Positions 8,595-18,000 of a DNA stretch of 64,000 bases are shown piece after piece; within the stretch, counting starts at the first letter, position 1, and every line of letters starts with the position of its first letter. This DNA is from Tuwongella immobilis (GTDB taxonomy: Bacteria > Planctomycetota > Planctomycetia > Gemmatales > Gemmataceae). Location of the stretch: the NCBI RefSeq assembly GCF_901538355.1, contig NZ_LR593887.1, positions 1,216,920-1,280,919 on the forward strand. The letters run 5' to 3'. Made by a program: the position numbers and the translations under genes. Under the pieces are notes generated by a model. It did not search any database. It was not told the DNA's origin and saw only the letters and a list, made by a program, of their open reading frames with translations.

Positions 8595-8840
8595 AGAATA
8601 CCACGACTGGATTCTTCCCGACTCGAAGATTTCCGTCAAGGGCATTCCGACCCGAAAAACCGGGAAGATCGCAGAAATCTGCGTGAAATTCCTGATGCAT
8701 CGGCCAATCCGATCGATTCGATCGCAAGATTCTCCAGGCGAATTCCGATGAAAGGCAATTGATGGGCGACGGAGCAGTTTCGCGGATTCTCACGAATTGG
8801 GGTATTTTTCCCGGAAAGTGGATTTTTGGGAACAATCGAC

Positions 8841-8869
8841 TTGCATGGATGCGACCGCGCGTTTAGACT
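8841..8869 (+). promoter_or_regulatory. Weak candidate promoter for the small secreted protein
   Basis: TTGCAT (8841-8846), a 17-base spacer and TAGACT (8864-8869) lie 30 bases before the ATG at 8900. The spacing is ideal but each hexamer is only a partial match. Confidence 0.3.
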
Positions 8870-8899
8870 CCAACCATCCTTTCTCTCAAGGTGATTCCG

Positions 8900-9298
8900 A
8901 TGGTGCGTCGATTCCTCACCCTTCATCGACCATGGCTGACCGGGCTTTTGCTCGCGTTGGCGTGGCTGTTCTGGGCCGATCCGGCTCAGGCGGGGTGTGG
9001 TGATTACGTTCACATCAACGGACAACCAATGCATGGTCCGCTGCATGTGGACGGTGATGGACCGCTCCCCGCCGCACCCATGGCACCTTGTCATGGGCCC
9101 AATTGTTCCAAAGCTCCCAAACCGCAACAACTTCCGCCTTCCACCATGACGCCCCCCTCCGCGCCACGCGATTGGGGAATCCTCATGGTCGATTGGAGTT
9201 TGGGCGATCCACTGGCCCAATCGTGGGACCGCGTGGAATCTGTGGGAACTAGCCAGTCTCTACCGCAAGACCGCGATCCACCTCCGCGACTCGTCTAA
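8900..9298 (+). CDS. Small secreted Cys-containing protein of unknown function
   Basis: A 132-residue protein I do not recognise as a named family. It has an N-terminal signal (a basic start, then GLLLALAWLFW, with likely cleavage after AQA). The mature part begins GCGDYVHINGQ and continues to a PCHGPNCSK segment, giving three cysteines in the first half. The remainder is Pro-rich and ends PPPRLV. ATG at 8900 is preferred over GTG at 8891 because AAGGTGA lies correctly upstream. It stands alone between divergent and tandem neighbours. A metal or heme-binding role is conceivable from Cys/His content but is not shown. Confidence 0.7.
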   Translation: MVRRFLTLHRPWLTGLLLALAWLFWADPAQAGCGDYVHINGQPMHGPLHVDGDGPLPAAPMAPCHGPNCSKAPKPQQLPPSTMTPPSAPRDWGILMVDWSLGDPLAQSWDRVESVGTSQSLPQDRDPPPRLV

Positions 9299-9528
9299 TT
9301 TCAACCCTCGATTTCCTGCGATTTTCCAGGCATTTCCATCGCATTTGTAGCGTGGGCATGTGATTGGTACGCATTCGCTGGCGATTTTCCGCCCCGATGC
9401 GAACCTTTCCATCCACTCCGCAAGGTGGCATCCTCGGCTCATCGCAGATCACAATCATCCCTCGGTGTTGAAATCATTTCAGAATTACAAGACGAATGCG
9501 CCCCAATTGGTTTGGGGGAGGTACGGTC

Positions 9529-10497
9529 ATGGCTGTGCAAATCCGTCGGCGAGGTTTTACGTTAATTGAATTGCTCGTGGTGATTGCGATTATCGCCATT
9601 TTGATCGGTCTGCTGCTGCCCGCCGTGCAAAAGGTGCGTGAAGCGGCAGCTCGAATGCAATGTCAGAACCAAATGAAGCAACTGGCGTTGGCGACTCATA
9701 GTTTTCATGATGCCAACAATGCCTTTCCGTCCAGTCGAGATTCCAATAGCATCTCCGCGCACGCTTATTTACTGCCTTATATTGAACAAGATAACGTCTT
9801 CCGAACGGTGAATTTCACGGTTTCTTGGAATAACGCGCTGAATGCTACCCCTCGTGGAACCAACATTAAAACCTTTTTGTGCCCATCGGATCCGGTGACG
9901 TCGGTACCTGCTGGGTGGGCTGGCAATAACTACCGGGTGAATCAAGGTAGCGGGATTCTCTGGGGGCTGCCGCCGACCGATCCGAGCAATGTGAACTATG
10001 GAATGCCCGCACCGAATGGGCCATTCTTCCTGAATAGCAAGATCACATTCACAGGCATCACGGATGGGACTTCGAATACTGCCGCTTGGAGTGAGCATCG
10101 CAAGGGCGATTTTAACAACGGAGTCGCCTCGGAATCCGATACGTTATATTTGGGTCAAGCGGCAGGATATTATCCGGCCACACCCGATGAATCCGTGAAC
10201 TTCCAGACAACGTTAGACTGGCGAAATCTCACATTCCAAGGGATGTCGGACGTCGGCGCTCCGTGGTTGTATGGTTATCACTCGACAACGATTTATTTCC
10301 ATGTCTCGCTGCCGAATACGCGGTCGGCCATGTATCCTCCCGGTCGAATCTCCACCACCGCCGATAGCAATCACACCGGTGGTGTGAATGTGGCCATGTG
10401 CGATGGGTCGGTTCGATTCGTTTCGAACACGGTTCCGTTGAATGTCTGGCGTGCGATCGGCTCGCGAGACGGCGGGGAATCGCTCACACTTCCGTAA
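9529..10497 (+). CDS. DUF1559 prepilin-like protein
   Basis: A 322-residue member of the planctomycete DUF1559 (SBP_bac_10) family. It begins with a type IV prepilin signal, [20 protein letters not shown], where cleavage after Gly would expose Phe with Glu at +5. The family segment [24 protein letters not shown] follows, and [19 protein letters not shown] near the C-terminus is the usual end signature. The start is set by GGGGGAG eight bases upstream of 9529. It heads a tight three-gene run with a lipoprotein and an AhpD-like protein. Planctomycetes encode many such genes; the proteins may be pseudopilins or extracellular structural proteins. Confidence 0.93.
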   Translation: MAVQIRRRGFTLIELLVVIAIIAILIGLLLPAVQKVREAAARMQCQNQMKQLALATHSFHDANNAFPSSRDSNSISAHAYLLPYIEQDNVFRTVNFTVSWNNALNATPRGTNIKTFLCPSDPVTSVPAGWAGNNYRVNQGSGILWGLPPTDPSNVNYGMPAPNGPFFLNSKITFTGITDGTSNTAAWSEHRKGDFNNGVASESDTLYLGQAAGYYPATPDESVNFQTTLDWRNLTFQGMSDVGAPWLYGYHSTTIYFHVSLPNTRSAMYPPGRISTTADSNHTGGVNVAMCDGSVRFVSNTVPLNVWRAIGSRDGGESLTLP

Positions 10498-10510
10498 CGA
10501 GAAATCTGAC

Positions 10511-10924
10511 ATGAGTTACCGGCAGCATCGATCCCAAGCAGGGGCATTCCTCCTGCTCGGGGCGGTGCTCGTTTGCAGCCTCGTCGGCTGTGGCGAGCCC
10601 GCGCCGTTGGGAATGGCCACGACTCCCGAAGAGTCATTGGCAGCGTTGAAATCGGGTTTAGATGCCTGGAAATCTGGACAATCTCAGGCCGATTTACGGT
10701 CGAAAGTCCCAGCTGTCTTTTTTCAAGACGACGATTTTACACGTCAACGAAAATTGATTGATTTCCAACTTCAGGAACCCGGGAAAGTCGTTGGAATCGG
10801 TTACAGTTATCGCGTCACTCTCACGCTACAAGAGCCGGGAAAATCACCCATCAAGCGGCAGTTAGCCTATCGTGTGGTCACGACCCCGGTTGTGAATATC
10901 ACGCGTGAGGAGGGAATTCCATGA
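10511..10924 (+). CDS. Small lipoprotein of unknown function
   Basis: A 137-residue predicted lipoprotein. The signal ends in the lipobox LVGC and the mature part starts CGEPAPLG. The rest is a small soluble domain of alternating strands, with no motif I can name. It starts 13 bases after the DUF1559 gene and its stop codon overlaps the start of the next gene in an ATGA arrangement, so the three genes are almost certainly one operon. DUF1559 genes in planctomycetes are often followed by short lipoproteins. Confidence 0.8.
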   Translation: MSYRQHRSQAGAFLLLGAVLVCSLVGCGEPAPLGMATTPEESLAALKSGLDAWKSGQSQADLRSKVPAVFFQDDDFTRQRKLIDFQLQEPGKVVGIGYSYRVTLTLQEPGKSPIKRQLAYRVVTTPVVNITREEGIP

Positions 10925-12168
10925 TGATGAATTGGGTCTTGCTGGTCAGTTGTTGTGCTGCGGCAGATGCACCGAGCAGCGATCCCGTGCCGGTCCCCGA
11001 GACACGCGAAGATGTCAAAAAAGGGCTCGAAGCGCACAAAAAAGCCACTCCCCGACTTCCGAATCCGCCCGCTGGTGGAGACAATCGGTTAGCACGGGTG
11101 AATAACGGTCGGTTTCGGGCCTATTATCTGCCATTTACCGCGACAGATATGGTAGCAAGCCGCGAACCCGATCCCGCGATGACGCTGGATAACACGTTTA
11201 AGGTGAAATTGTTCTGGATCACCTCACGCATGAATCATTGTATTTATTGCCTGGGGCATCAAGAACATAAACTCTTGGCGGCTGGGGTCGATGATGATGG
11301 GATCGCGGTCCTCGACGGCGATTGGGCTGCCGCAAAGCCGGAAGAGAAGGCGGCGTATGCGTTTACTCGCAAGTTGACCATCTCGCCGGATCAGATCACC
11401 GAAGCCGATCTTCAATCGCTTCGGGCATTTTATACCCCCACCCAGGTGTTGGAAATCATTGTGACCGTGGCGGGGTATAACGCAACCAATCGTTGGACGG
11501 GTGGACTCAATATCCCGGCGGAGGAAGATGGCGGATTTTTCCGGAAGCCGGATTCTCCGATTCGCTTGGATACCTTCCTCACGCCGACATCGCCGAAGTA
11601 CGCCAAGATGCGGTCGCAAATCGCGTTGCTCGAAGGGCCGCCGACGCGAGCCGCACGCGAGCCGCGAGATCGAATCGAGGCGGCGCTGGCGGCAGCCAAA
11701 ACGCGGAAGCCGCTGCTGCCCATGGCTGATGGAGAGGGATCCAACTGGGAAAAGTTGTTGCGGACATTCCCCAAAGCGGGGGAAGGCCGGATTCGCAGTC
11801 TGAAAAATTTGGAAAAACAGGGGAAGCTCTCCGCGAAACTGCGTGCCCAGATTGCCTGGATTGCCGCGCGACAAGATCGTGCCTGGTATGCCCTGGCCGA
11901 TGCCCGCAATCGGTTGCGTGCGCTGGGGATGTCGGATGCCGAGATTGAGGCCATCGACGATCCGCAAGCCAAACGCAGTGAAGCAGATGCGGCCGTTTTG
12001 AACCTGACGCAAAAGCTGACGGCAATGCCCACGAAGGTCTCGGATGCGGATGTCGCGGCGGTGCGGAAGCACTTCAATGACTTCGAGACGGCCGAGGTGG
12101 TTTACACCATCTGCAACGCCGCGTTTTTCGACCGCGTGACCGAGGCGGCCCGATTGCCGTTGGATTGA
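10921..12168 (+). CDS. Exported AhpD/carboxymuconolactone decarboxylase-like protein, two repeats
   Basis: A 415-residue protein with a short signal-like N-terminus (MMMNWVLLVSCCAAADA). Residues about 65-195 resemble the AhpD/CMD all-helical fold, with the redox centre NHCIYCLGH placing Cys107, Cys110 and His113 in a CxxC-xx-H arrangement. Residues about 250-412 look like a second, diverged copy (ending FETAEVVYTICNAAFFDRV) that has lost the CxxC pair. AhpD-type proteins reduce peroxidase partners or act as hydroperoxide reductases. The start codon overlaps the stop of the preceding lipoprotein gene by four bases. The exact substrate cannot be read from the sequence. Confidence 0.75.
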   Translation: MMMNWVLLVSCCAAADAPSSDPVPVPETREDVKKGLEAHKKATPRLPNPPAGGDNRLARVNNGRFRAYYLPFTATDMVASREPDPAMTLDNTFKVKLFWITSRMNHCIYCLGHQEHKLLAAGVDDDGIAVLDGDWAAAKPEEKAAYAFTRKLTISPDQITEADLQSLRAFYTPTQVLEIIVTVAGYNATNRWTGGLNIPAEEDGGFFRKPDSPIRLDTFLTPTSPKYAKMRSQIALLEGPPTRAAREPRDRIEAALAAAKTRKPLLPMADGEGSNWEKLLRTFPKAGEGRIRSLKNLEKQGKLSAKLRAQIAWIAARQDRAWYALADARNRLRALGMSDAEIEAIDDPQAKRSEADAAVLNLTQKLTAMPTKVSDADVAAVRKHFNDFETAEVVYTICNAAFFDRVTEAARLPLD

Positions 12169-12335
12169 CGTTGTCAAGAATCGCCTACAATTCCTTTCGG
12201 GAGCGCGAATCTGGGTTGCGAAAAAAATCCAGATTCGCTAATTGCCTGTTGCCAAATGTCCGTGGCCGAAATGGTGTCGACGGTTGGCATGGGTGGAATT
12301 CGGGCGCTGGATTAACGCAGTCGAAGGCAATCGCC

Positions 12336-12968
12336 ATGAAACAACGTTCCTTTCGCTGGTTACTGCTGAGTCTGGCCATTGTCGGATTTGTCGGCGATCA
12401 AGCCAGCAAATATGGTGTGTTTCGTTGGCTGTATAACGACGGTTTCGGCGATGCTCGGGAAGTCGTGCCAGGGTGGTTTCGATTGTTGGCCCAGTTTGAT
12501 CCGACTCGACCCGCAAGTACTTGCCCACTCGTGACTTGGGGCGGAGAAATTCCCCCGCGAGTGAATTACGGGGCACTCTTCGGATTGGGCGGAGAGCATC
12601 AAGGACTGGCGAACGGATTCTTTGCCGTGGTCAGCGCATTGGCTGCAGTTGCCATTTTAATCTGGGGACTGCGAGCGACGACCGCTCGAGATGGGTGGCT
12701 ATCCGCAGCGTTGGGACTCATCCTGGGGGGCACCTTAGGGAATTTCTACGACCGCGTCGTATTCCAAGGGGTGCGTGATTTTCTGCATTTTTATTATATC
12801 GATTGGCCGGTATTTAATATCGCGGATTGCTGCTTGGTGGTGGGGGCGATTATGCTCTTGATCCAAGCATTCTTCATGGCGGAACCGGAAGCCCAGCCGA
12901 GAGTTGCGGCAACTCCCGCAGATGCAGCAACTTCGGCCGCACCAGCCCCAACCGATGTGCCGAAGTGA
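12336..12968 (+). CDS. lspA: Signal peptidase II (lipoprotein signal peptidase)
   Basis: A 210-residue membrane aspartyl protease that cuts the signal peptide of prolipoproteins after lipid attachment. Family boxes are present: DQASK at residues 21-25, VNYGALFGL (the usual NxGAAFG box with Tyr and Leu variants), GNFYDRVVFQGVRDF with catalytic Asp139, and FNIADCCLVVGA with catalytic Asp164. Four transmembrane segments can be traced. The Ala/Pro-rich tail after residue 183 is longer than usual. ATG at 12336 is chosen over an in-frame upstream ATG because AAGG precedes it and the first helix then begins at once. Several lipoproteins in this window would be its substrates. Confidence 0.92.
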   Translation: MKQRSFRWLLLSLAIVGFVGDQASKYGVFRWLYNDGFGDAREVVPGWFRLLAQFDPTRPASTCPLVTWGGEIPPRVNYGALFGLGGEHQGLANGFFAVVSALAAVAILIWGLRATTARDGWLSAALGLILGGTLGNFYDRVVFQGVRDFLHFYYIDWPVFNIADCCLVVGAIMLLIQAFFMAEPEAQPRVAATPADAATSAAPAPTDVPK

Positions 12969-12972
12969 TTGG

Positions 12973-13419
12973 TTACTGACTCCGGGAGACGATCCAGACT
13001 CCAACCAAGATGAGTGTCACACCAATTCCACGCATGATGGACGCCGGGCGAACAGGGATACCCAATAATCCATAATGATCAATCACAAGCGATGTGATCA
13101 CTTGCCCGGCAATCACGGTTCCAACTGTCGCAGCAACACCCAATTGGCGGGCCGCAACAATGCTCGTGCCCAAATAGAAGACGCCGAGCAACCCGCCGCC
13201 CCAGGCCCACCATGGGGCTTTCGCTAATTCGCTCCAGGCCGGCCAACGGTATTGGGCAATCACGCAGAATCCAATACAGGCCGTTAATCCGATCGTAAAT
13301 GAGATGAGCGTGGCCTGCATGGGCGAGCCAACGAACAATTTGAGTTGCGAATTCACCGCGACTTGAATCGCAATCGCAATCCCGCCCACCAGTGCAACCA
13401 GCAGATAAACCCAGTTCAT
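12973..13419 (-). CDS. DMT superfamily transporter, YdcZ/DUF606 type
   Basis: A 148-residue membrane protein with about five hydrophobic helices. It matches the YdcZ/DUF606 branch of the drug/metabolite transporter superfamily: the N-terminal GGIAIAIQVAVNSQL segment, the central WWAWGGGLLGVFYLGTSIVAARQLG, and GQVITSLVIDHYGLLG are typical. These half-size transporters probably function as dimers in the inner membrane; the substrate is unknown. It converges with lspA with a 4-base gap. It begins only 7 bases upstream of the GH10-like gene's end, but that gene lies upstream on the same strand, so both could be on one transcript. Confidence 0.88.
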   Translation of the reverse strand: MNWVYLLVALVGGIAIAIQVAVNSQLKLFVGSPMQATLISFTIGLTACIGFCVIAQYRWPAWSELAKAPWWAWGGGLLGVFYLGTSIVAARQLGVAATVGTVIAGQVITSLVIDHYGLLGIPVRPASIMRGIGVTLILVGVWIVSRSQ

Positions 13420-13426
13420 GAACTCG

Positions 13427-14917
13427 TTATCCGAGAAAAGTATCCCGCACCTGCTTCAGTCGGGCGAGCGCGGGTTTGGGGCGATTCTGCATATCGAGAA
13501 GCCCACCGTGAGGCGTCAGGTGCGGCTCGCTATCGCACAGATGGTCCCAGGTCACTCCCCAAACCGCCGGTTTGGCAAGCGCCAACGCCGAGAAATGGTA
13601 CGCCCATTCGGCCTGGACATCGGGAGTGAAGCCTGTGTGCCAATAGCCCGCACCGGCAAGTTGCTGATGTGGATCGGCATTGGGATCGATGGCGCGAGAC
13701 GACGGATAGCTGAGTGCCACTTGCAACGGAACCCCAAGCAGGGCAAAGAGATCCAATTGCCGCGACGCTTCGAGCAGATCCCGACAGAAGCTGCCACGAG
13801 GCGAACAACCCATCAGCCATTCTAATTCTAATGCGGATAGTTGTAACCCGGCGCGCAGCAGCGTATCCGCAAACACAAACGGGGAATATGTGTGATCTTC
13901 GCTGGTCATATAATCACCCCATGGTTGGGCGATTCCCAGCACCAGTTGCAGATCGGGATCGATATTCATGGCCGCTTCAACGACTCGAGCCGTCAGGCGG
14001 ACTTGATCGTCGTCCGATAGTCCAAGTACTTCACTGCTATTGCCTGCGGAAATGAGCGTGAATCGGCGAATGCGATCGCGATACCGATGAATCACTGTCT
14101 CAACGTAATCGCAAATGAAACTGGTCAGACTGCCATAATCACCACGCCAGGCGAGTAACCATTCTGGCAATCCGGAGACCGATAGATCGATCAGTGGCCC
14201 TGCCGAGATCGGCATCTGATGGGTGGTCGCCCATTCAACGATGGCGTCCGCAGTGGTCCAATTGAAATTGTATTCAGAAGGTTCGATCGTCTTCCAGGTA
14301 AACGGAACATTCACCGCATTCAGGGTTTGCGTCAACTGCGGGGTAATCGTCGGATTGGGGACCGATCGGAGTCGCGTGGCGATCACGGAATCCAGTTTCG
14401 GTTGCCGTTGGCGGCGGACATCGAACAACTGATGCACATACAGATTGATGAGCAATTCCGCTGTCCGAAAACTCTGTTTCATCGAGTTCATGGCGAGCAC
14501 ATCCGCTTCGGCAGACGGCGCACACAGGACCGCTTTCCCAAAAAAGTTGATTGCCTGTTTGAGCGATTCATCCATTTCGGGGGAGGTTTGCAGGCCGACG
14601 TGTTTCCATTCTGAAACTTGGTTGCGGACTTGATTGAGTTTGCCGCGTGCCAACTCCACCTGCAATTGATACGGCGTCGGTCGGTCCATCAACGTGGCGG
14701 TTGAATTCATCAACAGCCCGGCTCCCTCAATGAGCCAAGGTGTTTGCAGATAACCACTTTCGTCTAATTCCCGCGAGACGGTCAGCCGTTCATTTTGAAT
14801 GCGGACCTGCGTCGGGCTGGGAGTGTGGTCGTACCCTCCCGCGATGCAGGCATACCGGCAAGCGTCACTGGCGAGTGTGGATAGCTCCCGTGGGAGGTGA
14901 AAGCTCATCATGCCCAT
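13427..14917 (-). CDS. GH10-like (endo-xylanase-like) protein, probably catalytically altered
   Basis: A protein of about 496 residues. An N-terminal region (1-165) of unknown fold precedes a segment (about 200-490) resembling a GH10 xylanase barrel: VPFTWKTIEPSEYNFNW, DAIVEWATTHQMPISAGPLID, then helix-strand text to the end. The usual GH10 acid/base motif (VNE) is replaced by TLISAGN near residues 287-293. A Glu pair in LELEW (364-367) sits where the nucleophile strand would be. No signal peptide is apparent. The start is uncertain: 14917, 14911 and 14908 are all ATG and none has a strong ribosome site. Related proteins are common in planctomycetes and usually labelled xylanase without proof. 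Confidence 0.65.
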   Translation of the reverse strand: MGMMSFHLPRELSTLASDACRYACIAGGYDHTPSPTQVRIQNERLTVSRELDESGYLQTPWLIEGAGLLMNSTATLMDRPTPYQLQVELARGKLNQVRNQVSEWKHVGLQTSPEMDESLKQAINFFGKAVLCAPSAEADVLAMNSMKQSFRTAELLINLYVHQLFDVRRQRQPKLDSVIATRLRSVPNPTITPQLTQTLNAVNVPFTWKTIEPSEYNFNWTTADAIVEWATTHQMPISAGPLIDLSVSGLPEWLLAWRGDYGSLTSFICDYVETVIHRYRDRIRRFTLISAGNSSEVLGLSDDDQVRLTARVVEAAMNIDPDLQLVLGIAQPWGDYMTSEDHTYSPFVFADTLLRAGLQLSALELEWLMGCSPRGSFCRDLLEASRQLDLFALLGVPLQVALSYPSSRAIDPNADPHQQLAGAGYWHTGFTPDVQAEWAYHFSALALAKPAVWGVTWDHLCDSEPHLTPHGGLLDMQNRPKPALARLKQVRDTFLG

Positions 14918-15047
14918 AGTCGTGCCAGAAAGAGAATGCCAGCATCGCTGCTGCCCGGAAAACCGTACGGATCGCTCACCAATGAGCGTTTGGAGCATTT
15001 ATACCCGATCGCTCACCGAAAGGCGGATGGTTTTTTGGGGGATCTTG

Positions 15048-18000
15048 TCAAGATTCCAAATCTTCGTCCGCTTCCAATGGACTATCCCAATTCGTTAGCT
15101 GCTCATTGAGTTCTTCCAGGGTGAGTTTCCGAATCGGAAGGGATTCGAGATCGAATGGCTGTTCGGCTGCCAGTTCGTCACTTGGTTTGCTAATGGATTC
15201 TCGCACTTTGCGGACGGTTTGTTCGAGCTGCCGCAACCAATGCGGAGTTTCCAATCCCGTGCCTGGGACGGCCGCCTCAAACGGACGCAGTTGTTCTTCA
15301 AAGCGTTGGAAGGCATCCTGTTCCGCCGCGACATCCCCCACCGCCTTCATCGCGGGAGCAATCAACGCACAGAGCCGATCCAAGAGCAACGGTTGCACAA
15401 ATCGTTCGTCGATTCGGTCTCGAATCGTCCGAAGTTTAATCCCATATTGACTTTCGAGCTTGGCAAGTTCTTCATGCAATTCGTTGCTCAGCCGCAGCGT
15501 GAAGTCCCGAATACTATCCCGCCAGCGGTCCGCCGTCGCATCATGCCCACGCCGACAGAGGATTTCATGTGCCAGCACCATGGGACGCAGCCGCCACGCA
15601 TAGCGTTCGTAACGAACCTTCAACCGCAGAAAATCGAGCAGTTGAAACAAATTATCACCGTAATCCGATTGGGCCGTCGTCGCATTATAATCTCGGTATT
15701 CATCGTAATGTTCGACCAATGCCGAAATCACGGTTTCGAGCGGACGTGCGGCTTCGTTGATTCCGATGCGATTGGCTTCCAAATCCTGAAGCAACCGCGA
15801 TGCCGGCGCTTGATCGATCTGGTCGAGCATCCGTTCCAGGTGGGCGACCACCCCGCGAGTGAGGATGCCGCGCAGATTCGCCAAAGCAAGGAACTGAACG
15901 GTAAACAAATCTCGGCCGTATGTTTTGATGAATGTTTTGAGCCGTTCCCAATCGCCGTTTTCGCTGACGCTTTCCAAGACGGATAATCGCAGGGTTTGGC
16001 TGTGCGCCATCCACAGGGTCAGGAACGAATCTGCAATCCTGCGAAGGAGTTCCGTCAATTGCCGAGACTGCTCGGATTCGTCATCGTGCTGCCACGACAC
16101 CGCGCTGGCAAGAAGCGATTCGACAACCGATTGCAACGCAATGCGAAAGAGGCGATCAAATTCGGTGACGCGCCGACCTTGCGTCGTTTCGTTTTGTTCC
16201 ATCTGTCGAGCGACTTTCACCAGATGGAATGTTTCGCGGAGCAGGCCCAATCGCGGGAGTCGTTCCAATAAAAATCGCAAGAACGATTGGGCGGTGCGGG
16301 CACGCAAGATCGGTTGCGGCGCTCCCCCGGCGGCGAGAGGGACAAACAGCAGCGGTTCGCGGGAGAATGCGATCCGCCATTGGCCCAATAGTCTGCGAAC
16401 CGATGGAACATCACCGCGCAAAATCGCCGATTCCAATCGGAGGGCTAACTCGGTCCAATTGGCCTCATCTGCCAGCGGGGCATCGGGTTGCGATCGAAAT
16501 TGAAGTGCCCCCAAGGCGCGTTCGGCTTGGCGCATTTGCACGCAAGTGTGCAAGGCCATATCGATCACGCTCTCTTGAATGGCTCGACGACGATCATACT
16601 CGACGACTGCCTCGAATCCACCCAACGGTTCCGGGACTGGGACCGAATGCAGATCCTGAATCAGGGCAACGAGTTTCGACTGCAAGCGCGACGCCGTGCC
16701 CCACCAATCCGCAATAAACGGATACCCACCATCGGGTTGCGGTTGCTGATAAAGATAGCTTGCGGCACGTTGCCAGAGGATGGCCACGGTGCGAATAAAT
16801 TCTAGCCGTCGTTCGAGATTGGCCGCTTCTTCTTCCAGCGGGAATTCCGTTGGACTGATCGGCCCATCTCCGGCCAGCGAACTATCGTTGCCATCGTCGG
16901 TGCTGTCACGATAGATCATCGACTCGTAAGCAGCCCCGAACATATCCTCGTCACCGTCCTCATCAACCTCGGCATCGGTGTCGGGATTGTCTGGCGATGA
17001 TTTGTTATTTCGGCGTGGCTTCGAACCTTGAAATTCCGGCACTTGCCAGAGGATGTCGGCATTGGCTTCGAGCAATTCGAAGATTCGGGCGATGGTCAAT
17101 CCCTGGCGTTCGAACGCGGTCGCAGGTTGTGCGGTGAATCGCGTAAACCATTGCAAAATCAGGATATGGAACGACGTCTCTGCTTCTTCAAGCGGGAGCG
17201 AATCGGATTCGCTCAGCCAGGTCATCAGCAGGGCAAACGCGGCCGGGAGTTCCTGATGTTGGAGCATGGCCTCGACGACTTGGGCGAACGCGGCCGTCGA
17301 CCGGAACCCGTCGCGCTGGCGTCGCCAGAATTGCAAATCGTTGGTGCCTGCGGGCCGATTCTGCCAATCTGCCAGTGCCTGAGCCACTCGCAGGGCGGCC
17401 TCGATCCGCTCGCCACCATGCACACGGGGCAGATCGGAGACTTCGGGAGTCGCAAATTGATCCCACCACGTCGCCAATTGCTCCATGGCACGCGTGGTTG
17501 TACTGCGCAGTTGGACATCGTCGCCGGATCGCAAGGCAAGTGCGGCGATGGTTTCGGCATACAGACTGAATTGTCGGCCGATTAACGTGATCAGTTCTTC
17601 GTGGCGTGTGTCACGCACACTATCTTCGCGTGAGCTAAACAGCGGGAATAACCCTTGGAATCCGAGGATATTCCAGGGATCGGGGAGTGCCCCACATGCA
17701 ATGCCACGTTGCAGATACTGCTCGATTTCAGCAAGAATCGCGGGGACATCGCGGGCCTGATCGCGTTCCAGTGCGAGTCGAGCGGCGGTCTGGCGGAGAT
17801 AAATTTCGGAGAGAATGCGCACCGATGCGGTCGGGATTCGGGCGGCACGCTCCCGACTGGCGGCCGGGTAGCCCATTTCGGCAAATAACAGAGAAAGAAC
17901 CCGTTCCTGCAATTGGTACGCACGCTGTTGGGCTAATGCCTGATTGAGATGGGCACGCACCCCTGCAAATGGCTGCCGCAACTGCTTGGCTTCTTGGCGT

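Larger units (their letters stand above)
8504..8899. other. Divergent intergenic region
   Basis: These 396 bases separate the thioredoxin lipoprotein (minus) from the small secreted protein (plus). They hold a perfect 8-bp inverted repeat (8574-8594) and a candidate plus-strand promoter, both listed separately. I recognise no gene in it. Confidence 0.6.
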
